Shown here: positions 1 to 10,444 of the stretch, piece by piece | How the letters are laid out: each line of letters starts with the position of its first letter | Position numbering within the stretch: position 1 is the stretch's first letter | Assembly (NCBI GenBank): GCA_022225965.2 | Contig: JAKJXP020000078.1 | Span: 62,001 to 126,000 of the forward strand | Direction of reading: 5' to 3' | DNA: 64,000 nucleotides | Source of the DNA: Diatrype stigma | Taxonomy: Eukaryota > Ascomycota > Sordariomycetes > Xylariales > Diatrypaceae | Translations under genes and position numbers: made by a program | The notes under the pieces: generated by a model | What the model saw: only the letters and a program-made list of their open reading frames with translations | Databases searched by the model: none | Told to the model about the DNA's origin: nothing

Positions 1-41
1 CGACCTCTACTTGAAGCACGGCCCCTTGGGTCTCGTTCGCC

Positions 42-1672
42 ATGACATCTCAACGCCCGGCCGCCCAGCCAAAATCCGTCCTCCGGGGCCACAAGGCGCA
101 GGTACATTCGGCGGCGTTCATCAGACATAACCAGCGCCTCGCTTCCGGCGATGCCGAAGGCTTCGTGGTGCTCTGGGACCTGACCATCATGCGTCCCCGC
201 GCCGTCTGGCGAGCCCATCAGAGCGCTATCCTCGGTATCGAGGGCTGGGGCGACGATAAAGTCATTACGTAGGTCTTCTCCCCCCTCCCCCCTTCCCTAC
301 CCACTGCGGAGCTCTTTATTATGCCTTTTCTGGGTATACATACTATGGGGAAACGAGCTGAGATATGATTGTTTGTTCTCTGTTGTCTTCTTCAGACATG
401 GCAGGGACAATCGCTTGATCGTGTGGAAGCTGGGTGAAGGGGACGAGGCTGCGCTCAGCACCGCCCTCCCCCTCGACCAGTCCGTGTCCGACAGGCGGCA
501 GCCCTGGGTTCTGCACATACTCGAGGTCAACACCATGAACTTCTGTTCCTTCGCTTCGTGTCCGGCCAACCCGGACCTCCCTGCATCATCCGAAGAGCTG
601 CTTGTCGCTGTTCCTAACACGTTATCTACCGAAGCTGTGAGCTGAACAATCTTGTGCCTTGTCATTTTACGTTCTACCACGGTTGGAAGTGGCCTAACTG
701 CAATGCTCCACGAAGGTCGATATCTATCATCTACCAACTCAGACGAGACGCCACACAGTCCAGATAGAAAGCAAGGGGGCTCAGATCGGGATGGTCATGA
801 CGCTCTCTCTCTTCTGGCTCGAAGGGTTTCTGACGCTCGTGGCCGCCTATGAGAACGGCCTTGCCATGGTGGCGCGACTCGGACGCAACAGCCAGTCGTC
901 GTGGGAGGTGATCTATAAAACACAGTGTCACAGCCAACCCATCTTATCCCTCGACGTGCCCTCTAACAGGGCCTATTTCCTAACCTCGGGGGCGGATGCC
1001 ATCATAGCCAAGCACCCGATCCCGCATCCACACGCGGACTTGCTCGGCAAGCAAAAAGCCCCTGGTACTAATAAATCCAAATCGCCACATATCCCTTCTT
1101 CTTCCGATATACCAGAGTCGTCGAAGTCTCATGATAAGAAGCCAGAAAGTAGTGCCACCTCTCCTTCTCTTTCTTCGCCGTCTCCCTCGGCCCTGTCCTC
1201 CGCGCTTGCCAGCGAGCCCAATCCGCCACGGTCCCCCGAGGCGAGCCCACTACCGCTCCAGACCGCACCCCTCAAAACAGTCAACACGAAGCACGCCGGG
1301 CAGCAGGGCCTGCGCATCCGCTCCGACGGCAAGATCTTCGCGACGGCCGGGTGGGACGCTAAGGTCCGCGTGTACTCGACCAAGACGCTGGCCGAGCTCG
1401 CGGTGCTGAAGTGGCACGGCATGGGCTGCTACGCGATCGCTTTTGCTATGGTCGATGGTGGTGGTGGTAGTGGAGAAGGCGAACATGCTAATGAAGATTC
1501 TAAGTCCGAAGATGGGTGTTCGGCTCCGGAGCAGGGGGTTGCCCCCTTGTCGAAGGCCAGGACGGGGGGCGAACTCAGCGTGAAGGATCGGCGCCTCAAG
1601 CAGGCGAGAGAAGCCCACTGGCTCGCGGCGGGCAGCAAGGATGGCAGGATTAGCCTGTGGGATATTTATTGA
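42..1672 (+). CDS. ASA1: ASTRA-associated protein 1 (Asa1), WD40 repeat protein
   Basis: Three exons: 42-268, 396-636 and 716-1672, giving 474 aa. Introns run GTAGGT..CAG and GTGAGC..AAG, and the joins keep phase. WD40 blades are visible at the N-terminus ([13 protein letters not shown] ... VVLWDL, residues ~13-48), at the exon 1/2 join ([10 protein letters not shown]) and near the C-terminus ([14 protein letters not shown], then a final [13 protein letters not shown]). A long Ser/Pro-rich linker lies at about residues 255-345. Known for the family: Asa1 works with Tel2-Tti1-Tti2 in maturing PIKK kinases. The assignment rests on the overall layout of a WD protein that begins with a blade and ends exactly on the last WD dipeptide motif, with a Ser/Pro insertion. 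Another WD40 protein is possible but less likely. The start lies 41 bp into the window, so the promoter is outside. Confidence 0.8.
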
Positions 1673-2555
1673 AGGGATAGAAGTGTCGCCACGGTTTGCT
1701 ATCACGCATAGCTACGGTCTAGAGCACTTCTGACGCATGTCACCCCTTGGGGCTTAAGCAGCAAGCTACCCAAGGCTTGCCATCCATGTAGCTGGATGTG
1801 TAATATTTCGTACATTCAACAGGTTCAACGATGTAGGAGGGAAAAAAGCTTTTTCCTCGTATTGTATGTGATTCAGTAGCGTGGTGACTCGCAAGACTTC
1901 TAGTTCCCACTTGCATCCTCAGACACCCCTACTTCGTGAACTACATACACTCCAAGTACGCCGAGTAACTCATGCACAACCTCATTTCGGAGGTTGAATG
2001 GACTTTTGACTTATATTTCCAAGCTCGAACCAGACACTGCGCCGCCATAGCATACCTACTAAATTGATAACAACGCATCTTATGTCTCTGGAATCTGCCA
2101 TGATGGATGAAATCTCCATGCTTAGGCTGGGCGTGTTCCTAATCATTCGGGCTGTGTGCCAGAGACGACCCCAGGTCAGCGTCTAGGATGCAGGATGGCG
2201 TAGTTGACGGAAAGCCCAGGCTTACCGAAAATGCTGCAATACCCTTTCCTGAGCGACTGGTGCATTCTACGTCTGTTTGATGTCTGCCGGCAATATAAAG
2301 AGGGAACACAAGGTCGGATCTCTATCGTAGCCAAGATGATCTGACGGGATAGGAGTCGGTCACCGGCTGAGTCGGGCTCTTCCCCTGCCGTTCTCAACGG
2401 GCCATCATCAGCTTCTCAAGCTTTGGCCTCGCGGAGGGGCGGCGTCCACTACTCCTAGACCACACAACACTGATGTTGCATAGTTTCCACTTAGGCCTTG
2501 GAAGCTCTGGTAGAGTTTCACTTCGTCGATGGTCGCGGTGGCGTTTCTCGATTCA
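1673..2555. other. Intergenic, ASA1 to POP4 (convergent 3' ends)
   Basis: About 880 bp between two genes that converge, so mainly 3' UTRs. I see no coding frame with family character, no repeat and no RNA gene. Confidence 0.6.
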
Positions 2556-3344
2556 TCAGAGGTTCTTCAGGAAATGCGCCTTGAACTTCTTGTTGGTGCG
2601 GTCTGCCGATCGGTGCTGGAACTGATCGCCGTGGACTTCGAACGTGAAAGTCTTCCGTTTCCACCGGTCATGACCATCATCACCACCACCATCGTCGTTT
2701 CTCTCGCCCTCCTTCTCGTTCTTGTTCGTCTCCTCCCCCTCATCCTCATCCACAACCGGCACGTCGAAGCGAAACACAGTCCCCTCCTTCGGCACGACCT
2801 TAACCTGGTCCCTCTCGGTGACGATCTCGAACACGAACCGCGCATCCTTGACGACGATGCCCCGCAGCCCGACCCGGCTCGGACACCGACTGCGCACGAC
2901 CTCGACGCGCGCGCCGTGGTAGTCGGCCGCGCACAGCTTCGCCGCGGCGCCCTGCCCGCCCGTGTGCAGCTCCTCGCCGCCGCTCAGGATCTCGCGCACG
3001 TAGCCGCGCCAGAGCCGGTGCAGCGGCTCGAACGTCGCGTACCTGCAGCCCTCCCCCTTCCTCGGGACGTCGTGCAGGCCGAGCGCGCGCCGCTGCCGCG
3101 CCGTCAGCGGCTGCGGCTTCGGGGCCCGGGGAGCGCGCCGCTGCTGCTGCTTCTCGCGGCGGGCGCGGCGGCGCGCGTCCCGCGCGTCGGGCGGCGGGGG
3201 CGAGCTCGGCTTGACGAACAGCGGCCGGTGCTGGATCTTGTCGGCGAAGATCCGCGACGTGCTGTCGGGGCTGTGGGCGCGCGAGAGCAGGTCGTGCACT
3301 ACCGATTGTTTGTTGCTGCTGCTGCTGTTATTATTGGACGCCAT
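2556..3344 (-). CDS. POP4: Ribonuclease P/MRP protein subunit Pop4 (Rpp29)
   Basis: Single exon, 262 aa. The protein-only part of RNase P and RNase MRP includes this Rof/Sm-like barrel subunit, which helps bind pre-tRNA and pre-rRNA in the nucleus. The sequence shows an Arg/Lys-rich N-terminal arm (RRARREKQQQRR), the conserved LHRLW..Y motif at about residues 106-112, and the barrel core with ADYHGARVEVVRS and VGLRGIVVKDARFVFEIVT, the pattern typical of UPF0086. An acidic, Gly-rich, poorly conserved insertion (residues ~200-225, EDEGEETNKNEKEGE) sits before the last strands (KTFTFEVHGDQF) and the terminal R..K.FK motif. Length is normal for the fungal family. A 289-aa open frame on the other strand is a GC-driven shadow. 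Confidence 0.88.
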   Translation of the reverse strand: MASNNNSSSSNKQSVVHDLLSRAHSPDSTSRIFADKIQHRPLFVKPSSPPPPDARDARRRARREKQQQRRAPRAPKPQPLTARQRRALGLHDVPRKGEGCRYATFEPLHRLWRGYVREILSGGEELHTGGQGAAAKLCAADYHGARVEVVRSRCPSRVGLRGIVVKDARFVFEIVTERDQVKVVPKEGTVFRFDVPVVDEDEGEETNKNEKEGERNDDGGGDDGHDRWKRKTFTFEVHGDQFQHRSADRTNKKFKAHFLKNL

Positions 3345-3474
3345 GTTCTCGATGTGTGGCGAACCCGGAGCATCGCATCAGAAAGGTTATTTAGGTAGGT
3401 GCTGAGGAAGTTTGGTGGTGGTGTTGCATGGAGAGAAATCCAAATCGGACTCTAGATGCGATGACGAGTTTCTC

Positions 3475-3570
3475 AAGTTCCAGTTCCAGTTCAAGTTCCA
3501 GTTCAAGTTCCAGTTCAAGTTCCAGTTCAAGTTCCAGTTCAAGTTCCAGTTCAAGTTCCAGTTCAAGTTG
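3475..3570. repeat. 12-bp minisatellite, unit TTCAAGTTCCAG, ~7.5 copies
   Basis: Perfect head-to-tail copies of TTCAAGTTCCAG, preceded by a half unit TTCCAG. It starts about 130 bp upstream of the POP4 ATG. Because the unit is a multiple of 3 both strands stay open (Asn-Leu-Asn-Trp on minus, Phe-Gln-Phe-Lys on plus), which makes false small ORFs. Confidence 0.95.
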
Positions 3571-3703
3571 GGCCTTTTGGACTTGAAAGCTCCAAGTTGT
3601 TGATCAGTTTTATCGATAGGGCTAAAGTGGGACGCTAAGCACATGTCTAACGCACGCTAACAAGAGTAGCGCTGTGGGGTTTACGATTTTAGTGGCAATG
3701 ACA

Positions 3704-3754
3704 GCTGAAGCTTGGAAGCCGCTGAAGCTTGGAAGCCACTGAAGCTTGGAGGCT
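3704..3754. repeat. 17-bp tandem repeat, three copies
   Basis: Units GCTGAAGCTTGGAAGCC at 3704-3720 and 3721-3737 are identical. The third, ACTGAAGCTTGGAGGCT at 3738-3754, has three changes. Each unit holds AAGCTT. No coding role is seen. Confidence 0.9.
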
Positions 3755-4334
3755 GGAGCTTCCGGCAAGGACATGCAAAGCCTCGGCATTCAACAAATAA
3801 ACTTGAAGACACCGGGCCATGACGTTCCACCATCCTTCCACCTTCGCCCTTTGCCCATAGAGATGATCTCTAAATTATTGATCTTCAAACAATTTATTTT
3901 CAAACAATTCATTCATCTTTAAATTAACCCCCGAGTACCTCCCCATAACATCCAAGTTTCAATAATAACATTCGTTTCTTGCTATTCAGCTATCGGCGAT
4001 GGGAACCCGTTGAAGATCCAGGCGTTTGTAGCCCAATATATACTGTTCCAACATCACATCACGTCTTGTTATGTCTCCTATTTGACGATCCTGCGAACTC
4101 GAACATGCGACTTGTAATTAGAGGCGGTAATGGTAATGGTATATCGCATGGGATATCCTCAGCATCAGCGCATACGTATATGTCGATAACACCCCCCGAA
4201 CGAGACGAGTATATGACGGACTCAGAATATAAATCGAATAAATAGTTCGAAGCCTTCCTGTCTTTGTGGTCGATCGATACCGCACCATACCGTTAACAAG
4301 CTCGAAATCCATATACTATAGTAATCACGCCAAA

Positions 4335-7330
4335 ATGCCCCGAGACGCGAAAGACGCCCCCGACGATTTGACGCGCGACTCGGCGCCTGACCTGCAGATA
4401 TTGGGTGATCAGATCACCCTCCAGCCGAGAAGTTATGTCGACGCGCGCCATGAAGACCAGGATCATGAAGAAGCCCTTATGAAGCATATGGCGAGCTTTC
4501 GCTCCGAGCCACTGCAGTCAGTGCCCGTAATTTCAATATATTGTTTCCATAAGATATAAACCGCGTTCGAGACTTGCTATAAATCCCTTTGTCGGATAGC
4601 GTGATTGACATGAACTCGTGGCACAGGTTTCTCCGCGAAGTCTCTCTTTATGTGTCAGGAACGGGATGGCGAGCCTACGAGAATGTCGTCGGACAGCCTC
4701 TATTCTACTCTGGGTACTCGGAGCATATCAAGAATTCCGTCATGTCTGCTCCCCTTCTGCAAGCTCGCATTTCGCAATTGGCCGACACGCGTCTAGAGAT
4801 CGAAGAGCAACAGGGCTGGTTGCGGAAGGATAGCAAGCACTTCCAAACCAAGCGCAGTCAAAGGCGCTCCGAGCTGATCTCAGGACTGCAGGAGGTAGCA
4901 GAGAAGTGGACGAATGATATGATCTGCAAGTTTGAGAGCAAGCCCTTTATCAGGAGCGCATATTATCTCGTCACCCAGCTGCTCACCAGGGCATATCACC
5001 AAGGTACATCACTTGGCCTCAGGATGGAACTGAAATGATGGATTTCAGATTGGGCTAGACAACTAGACCAAGCTAACGTTGGATGATAGGCATTCATGTT
5101 TCGAGTGAAGAGGTCTTGCGGTTGAGGAAAGTGGCCGAAGAGGCCCAGAAGAAAAAGCAAAGCATAATATTTCTTCCCTCTCACCGTTCCCACGTCGACT
5201 ACGTCTCAATGCAGTTGATCTGCTACCGTCTTGGCTTAGCCTTACCCGTGGTAGTTGCCGGAGATAACCTAAACTTTCCACTTGTTGGACCTTTCTTACA
5301 ACACGCCGGTAAGTATTCCGCCTCGGTGCTACTCCTGAGCCGATACTCATTTATTATAGGTGCCATGTGGATTCGGCGGTCTTTCGGCAACGATGCATTA
5401 TATACCACTCTCGTGCAGGTGTACATAGATACATTGCTTCAAGGGGGTTACAACTTCGAATGTTTTATCGAAGGTGGCAGATCAAGGACGGGAAAGCTCT
5501 TGCCCCCAAAGTTTGGGATACTGAGTTTCGTTCTCGATAGTCTTCTGTCTGGTCGTGTCGAGGATGCCATCATTTGCCCCGTGAGCACGCAATATGACAA
5601 GGTCGTTGAAACCGAAGGCTATGTCACCGAGCTCCTGGGTATGCCCAAAAAGAAAGAGAACCTGGCTGATTTCTTGAGCAGCTCGTCAATATTATCCCTG
5701 AAACTTGGCAGAGTGGACGTCCGCTTCCACGAGCCCTGGAGCTTGAGGGGATATATCGACGCACAGCTAACCAGAATCGCCAAATCTCCCGGGACGTTGG
5801 ATTGGAACTCCAAGACACCGGAGAATACAGCCATCAAGCAAAAGCTGCTGCGGACCATGGGGTATCAAGTTTTGTCTGATATTAACGACGTATCGGTAGT
5901 CATGCCCACAGCGTTGATTGGGACGGTTTTGCTTACACTGAGAGGTCGTGGTGTTGGTAAATCGGAATTGATGCGCCGCGTCGAATGGCTGACAGACAGA
6001 GTGAGGGCTAAAGGTGGACGAGTCGCCCATTTCGGGAAATCCCCTTTATCTGACGTCGTGGAACGCGGACTTGAAGTCTTAGGGAAGGACCTCGTTGGGG
6101 TTGTTGGGGGCCTAGCAGAGCCGACATACTTCGCCGTTGACCGGTTCCAGCTGTCGTTCTACCGAAACATGACGATTCACCTATTCATCTCAGAGGCCTT
6201 AGTCAGCGCTGCCATATATACGAGAGTCAAAATGGGCGGCGGTCCCGCACATCAGGACATATCCTACGAGGCTGTCAGCAGCCAAGTACTATTTCTTTCC
6301 TCGCTATTTCGAGGGGAGTTCATCTTCTCTGGCGAGGGCTTAGCACACAACCTAGAGAAGACACTAGTAGGCCTGCAGAACGATCGTGTTATCAACCTTA
6401 CTCGAGATGAGCAGGGCAAGATCGTGAACATAGGCTTGTCGGACGAGGAACGCCTTGCAGGGAGGGAGAACTATGACTTCTACTGCTTCCTTATTTGGCC
6501 TTTCATCGAAGCAAGTTGGTTGGCTGCGGTCTCACTGATGGGCTTGACACCGCCAAGAGACCAGAAGGATGAGATCTGGATCGAGGTCGCCAAAGCACAA
6601 AATACAGCACAAGTGGTAAGTCACTGAACACCGTATCTGGGTATGGTGCAATCAGGGTTAACAATAGACGATAGCTCGGCAAGACACTCTACCATCAGGG
6701 TGATCTGAGCTACTTCGAGGCAGTGAACAAGGAGGTGAGCACCCGCAAATGTTCCAATTACTTATCTTCCCAACCTTTCCCGTTCCAGTACATACCTACA
6801 TACCCATGCCTTTTTAAGGATCATATCTCCTACCACATCACATCACATGACACCACACGACATCCCAAAGAGCGAATTGAAACTAACTTCCCCTTGCTCA
6901 AACACAAAAGACGCTCAAGAACTCCTTCCAGCGCTTCGAAGAAGAAGGCATCCTCTACACGGTCAAGTCCAAGGACCCCAAAGTGCCGCCCCGCCTGCGC
7001 CTCGCGTCGGAGTGGGCCGCCCCGCGGGACCCCGCCACCGGCGCCCTGCTCGCCTCCGGCCGCCTGTGGGACTTCACCGAGAAGATCGCCGCCAGCCGCC
7101 GCGAGGGCAAGAACCGCCGCGACGGCGCCACCGTCAGCACGCGCGTGCTGCTGCTTACTGATTCCCTCGGCGCCCGGCTGTTCGAGGACGCCATCGCTGG
7201 CGATGCTAGTGCTGGTGGTGGGGGTGGTGGGGGTACAGGGAAGTTGTCGGCTAAGGATGCCGCTGCGCTGAAGGAGAGCATTAGGGCGGAGAAGAGGAGG
7301 CGGAAGTTAGAGGGGAGGGCGCTTTTGTGA
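4335..7330 (+). CDS. Glycerol-3-phosphate / dihydroxyacetone-phosphate O-acyltransferase (PlsB/GNPAT family)
   Basis: Six exons: 4335-4516, 4600-5003, 5090-5308, 5360-6615, 6675-6734 and 6911-7330, giving 846 aa with all phases consistent. All four acyltransferase blocks are present: I HRSHVDY (H227, D232 of HX4D), II GAMWIRR (269-275), III FIEGGRSRTGK (304-314) and IV ICPVSTQYD (~340-348). Known for the family: transfer of an acyl chain from acyl-CoA to sn-1 of glycerol-3-phosphate or DHAP, the first step of glycerolipid or ether-lipid synthesis. The C-terminus is LEGRALL, so no SKL-like peroxisomal signal is seen and the compartment is open. An in-frame ATG lies at 4266; I prefer 4335 (CCAAAATG context). 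Exon 1 uses a GTCAGT donor. Intron 3 (5309-5359) is 51 nt and has no stop. Which substrate is preferred cannot be told from sequence. Confidence 0.85.
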
Positions 7331-7834
7331 ATGGGGAAGGGGAAAAGGAAATGGGGGCAGAAGAATATGTGGAGTGGGATTAGAGAATAGAGGCAGGTGC
7401 TATAACGCGAGCATTGTATACGTATACTATTTGTTATATTACCATGACATGCCGTGGAACATCTGCGTAGATATATGCCTGTCGACGTGTGTGTAGTTGT
7501 AAGCGCAATCTTACACATCCCGCTTCCGTTTGTATCTCTTGGGTAGTAGGTACCATACTGCAGCAGACTGGACTGTCATAGTCCTGCCAGCATTGACCAG
7601 TCGAATTTCTCTACTGTATGGAATATGATATGATCACATTCTGCTATCCCCTAGTTGTGGCCAAAGGCGTGACCCGAAGTTCTCATGTAGGTATGTGCAA
7701 CGTTTCCCGCTGTTCTGGCGAAGGTGGCAATATCAATTAATATTGACCGGCAATCACCATTATCATCATCACCACCAATCCTCTTCGAAGTTGTCCCCTA
7801 CGTTAAGGATGCCTAGCTTCCATGATGAACATGA
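7331..7834. other. Intergenic after the acyltransferase
   Basis: About 500 bp, 3' UTR and spacer. No gene, RNA or repeat recognised. Confidence 0.55.
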
Positions 7835-8137
7835 ACATGTGTACGACAGCTCACCAACTGGCTCGTCGCTCTGATGGCCCCCATTCTCCTCCTAGACGCG
7901 TCCGCCTTCGGCGCCTACTTCCTCTTCGGCGGTCTTGCGCTCTTCACTGCCGGGATAGTCGCCGCTTACATGCTGGAGATGCGAGGCCGCTCGCTGGAGG
8001 ACATACGGCAGGCTTTCCAGAGGTCCGCTCTCAGCGCTACCTGTGATAGGTCGTCCCCGGAATCGGGTTACGCCATCGGGTCTTCTCGAATGCTCGGGGC
8101 GTCTGGGCGTCTGTTGTCGATGGAGGGATCGATCTAG
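7835..8137 (+). pseudogene. Relic of the C-terminus of an MFS sugar transporter
   Basis: One open frame (opening after a TGA at 7832, stop at 8135-8137) reads LTNWLVALMAPILL, then GAYFLFGGLALFTAGIVAAYMLE, then RGRSLEDIRQAFQ. This is the order seen at the end of fungal sugar porters: transmembrane segment 11 end, a loop with G.YF.FGG, the last membrane segment, and the E(T)(K/R)GRSLE(D/E) signature. Nothing upstream supplies the other ten membrane segments, so it is a fragment of about 90 codons from a protein normally near 500 aa. The part after RQAFQ is not family-like. A 3' exon of a live gene is unlikely because the preceding 500 bp holds no further exon. Confidence 0.65.
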
Positions 8138-8722
8138 AGCGGGAGCTGAAGCTTAACAACAGGGGCCACCAGACAGCCCCGGTGGCGGTAGAGGGGGTTG
8201 CCCGCAGCAGCTTGAAGCTTGTTTCTGTGTCGTCGGCCTGGAACCTGAGTCTTGACTAGTACCTAGCTATATAAATATGTATTAGTCGGATTCCGAAAGG
8301 GGCTCCTTCGTAAAATTACTGCCAACATTGATGCCGGTTTGTGGTTCGTCAAATGGATGCAGCTTCATATAAACCGATCCTTGAGCATGGACATGGACAT
8401 GGCATTGCAGCACTTATATCAAATAACCTGTAGGAATACTCGCTGAGTACACGTGAAATATGTAGGATACGCAAAATACGCGGGATAGTTCAAATACCTG
8501 AACTTACTGTATCATCGGTAATACAAGAGTATTTCCATGATACTGTTTATATTCATCGTACTATCCTGGATTTGCTCCTTTGGATGTCAAGTGACGATAC
8601 GTATCATATAAACTGGAAATCAATTTGATTGACGTTAGACGACGAACCGCTTAGATTTAATGGGTTAGTCCAGGGGCTGTCAGTGACTTGATGTATTATA
8701 TGGCGTGGATCTTGTTAAAATA
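8138..8722. other. Intergenic, AT-rich
   Basis: 585 bp with many ATAC/GTAT-rich words and no open frame of note. No gene recognised. It ends at the target-site duplication of a MITE. Confidence 0.55.
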
Positions 8723-8730
8723 ATTTCCAT

Positions 8731-9014
8731 CAGGGTGTCAAGCAACACAACCTCTACAACGTAATGTCCACCATTTGGTAGACACCAACTTCTGCAAACC
8801 ACCCATCAGGGATTTTTCCAGATTGCGCAACCTGCAGCGCAGTTCACGATAACCTTACCTAGTTACGCAATTGGTTGCAGGGTTGCAGTAGCTATGCTTT
8901 GTGGTTAATATATACCGCTACAACAAGGATTTCAGGATTGGGTTGCAGTTTCGCAACCTCAATCTACCAAATCCAGGGTGCTGGTTGCGGTGGGTTGCGT
9001 TGCTTGACACCCTG
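8731..9014. mobile_element. hAT-type MITE, 284 bp, intact ends and 8-bp target duplication
   Basis: The left end reads CAGGGTGTCAAGCAACACAA and the right end reads TTGCGTTGCTTGACACCCTG, an inverted repeat of about 20 bp with one mismatch. The 8-bp direct repeat ATTTCCAT flanks it exactly (8723-8730 and 9015-9022). CAGGG termini with an 8-bp duplication are the hallmark of the hAT superfamily. The inside has no coding frame but several subterminal GCAACC/GGTTGC words in both orientations, as hAT transposases often need. It is non-autonomous and must have been moved by a transposase encoded elsewhere. Confidence 0.88.
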
Positions 9015-9022
9015 ATTTCCAT

Positions 9023-9290
9023 CCTGGTATCGTATCGTCCGTACCTAAGGAAGACAGCGAGGGAAGACAGTATTCATTAGATGTATCAAGGAATGCCTGT
9101 ACTTAAGACGTGACAAGGTGCTGCTTATGCTGGGGTTCGAAGGTGAGTGCAACAACAAAGAGGCATGGAAAGGCTCTAATCAGGGCGAGCCAGTACAGAT
9201 ATATGGAAGGAAAGGGAAGAGATACGAAGGAAAGAAGTAAGGTGGGAAAACAGGAAATAAAAAAGAAATTCACACAAAAGAAAGAAGAAA
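9023..9290. other. Intergenic, purine-rich
   Basis: Ends in an A/G-rich tract (about 9225-9298). A frame running through it (9110-9535) is low complexity and lacks family character. No gene called. Confidence 0.5.
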
Positions 9291-9302
9291 AAAAAAAGAT
9301 TT

Positions 9303-9395
9303 GCCCGGCCTTGGAGTCGAACCAAGTCTCTACAGGTGCCCATCAGACTTACAGCCTCCCCATTACCCCTTTCAGGATGTGGAAGCCAGCAACTT
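9303..9395 (-). pseudogene. Degenerate tRNA-like sequence with B box and Pol III-style T tract
   Basis: On the minus strand the T arm is perfect: stem CTTGG/CCAAG around TTCGACT, giving the B-box match GGTTCGACTCC. It is followed by a possible acceptor strand GCCGGGC-A and then, a few bases on, a run of nine T (a Pol III terminator, plus-strand A run near 9288-9297). The 5' half is poor: a candidate anticodon loop CTGTAAG (GTA, Tyr) has a stem with only three of five pairs, and the best 5' acceptor strand gives five of seven. I read it as a decayed tRNA or a tRNA-derived repeat, not a working gene. The 5' limit is approximate. Confidence 0.3.
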
Positions 9396-10444
9396 CGGGG
9401 AAGTCATACACCTTCCCACGCAACAGCTATAACTTTTGCGTAGAAAGATGCATGACCCTCCCATTGGAAGGTTGGATAGTGATTAAAGCAGGGAGAATAA
9501 AGCAGGGAGGGGTCCAACCGACCAACCACCTGTAAGTGCACCTTTACACTATCCGGGCTTGTTGGGATTTTGCACCTTTTTTGTCTTTATATAGGCACCG
9601 TCGGCCGGCCGGCCAACCGGCTAAACTTCCCAGTACCGAAGTACCTGGTTCTTCCGGGGATCCAACCTGGACAATGCTCATGATAGGTAGGTAGATAGTT
9701 ACCCAGGCTACGGTTGTGGGTGTTGTCTTATGCAGCACCGTGTTGTTGTTCGATGCCATCCAGTGATGCCATCCAGTCAGTGTCGTTGGGCCTGACGACT
9801 GCAACCTGTGTTGTTGACATGCCGCCCCATTGTTATCTGCTAAAGCGTACATACTTGGGAAACCTTCGTGTATGCGATGGTACCTATCCAAGTGATGAAT
9901 AATTCTACCTACAAGCCCAACATGGACCAGTGGTTGTGGTGTTTAGTCACAACACTCAAGTCCACTGGCTTGTGCTCTTAGTTGTATCTGTAGCCATCAT
10001 CACGAGAATTCGAGATAGTCAACTTCGTACGTTCTGTACCGCCCCCCTCCCCACTACTGATCAGTCTAAATGCAATATGGATGGAACCCAAGCTAGGGTA
10101 GGTTCATCAGCTTACACGATATGTAAGATAGAAATGTACTGGCCAGACAAATGTTACTAACCTATATCGAACCACTTCTGCTTATTGTTGACGATGTATT
10201 AAGTATATAAAGGGAGAACCGCGAAGTGAAGGTATTCCCGCTGAGGCTACAATACTTCGAGATTACTTGCCAATGGCCACAGTATCAGACCAATGGGACG
10301 GATTAATAAGGTTGTGCTAGGTATGCAAATGCGAGGTTATCATATATGGATGCTGCTTACTTTACTTACTTCCCTTTTCCTTTTCGTGATTTTCTAATAC
10401 CCTGAGAACATCTATCCCCCAGTAGGCATAATTGTGTACTGTAA
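9396..10444. other. Intergenic between tRNA-like relic and second MITE
   Basis: About 1 kb without a credible gene. Short open frames here have no family character. Contains GGCCGGCCGGCCAACCGG at about 9602-9620 and a TATATAAAG at about 10205 with no gene behind it. Confidence 0.5.

Larger units (their letters stand above)
3345..4334. other. Intergenic between POP4 and the acyltransferase gene (divergent promoters)
   Basis: 990 bp shared by two divergent promoters. It holds a 12-bp minisatellite (3475-3570), a 17-bp triplication (3704-3754), then an AT-rich stretch (3850-3960) with ATTCAAACAATT-like repeats. No gene recognised. Confidence 0.6.

Noticed and set aside
2529..3398. 289-aa open frame on the plus strand
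   Set aside because: Exact antisense of POP4. Arg/Leu/Val-rich translation without motifs, made by GC-rich third positions.
3387..3644. Small protein with (Asn-Leu-Asn-Trp) repeats
   Set aside because: It is the translation of a 12-bp minisatellite. Both strands stay open for the same reason.
3475..3754. CRISPR-like direct repeats
   Set aside because: Head-to-tail units with no unique spacers; a eukaryotic minisatellite.
4266..4334. Upstream in-frame ATG as the acyltransferase start
   Set aside because: The extra 23 residues add no recognisable signal, and the ATG at 4335 has the better context. Not excluded.
9110..9535. 141-aa frame rich in Lys/Glu
   Set aside because: Runs through an A/G-rich tract and the tRNA-like relic. 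No motif, no conserved feel.
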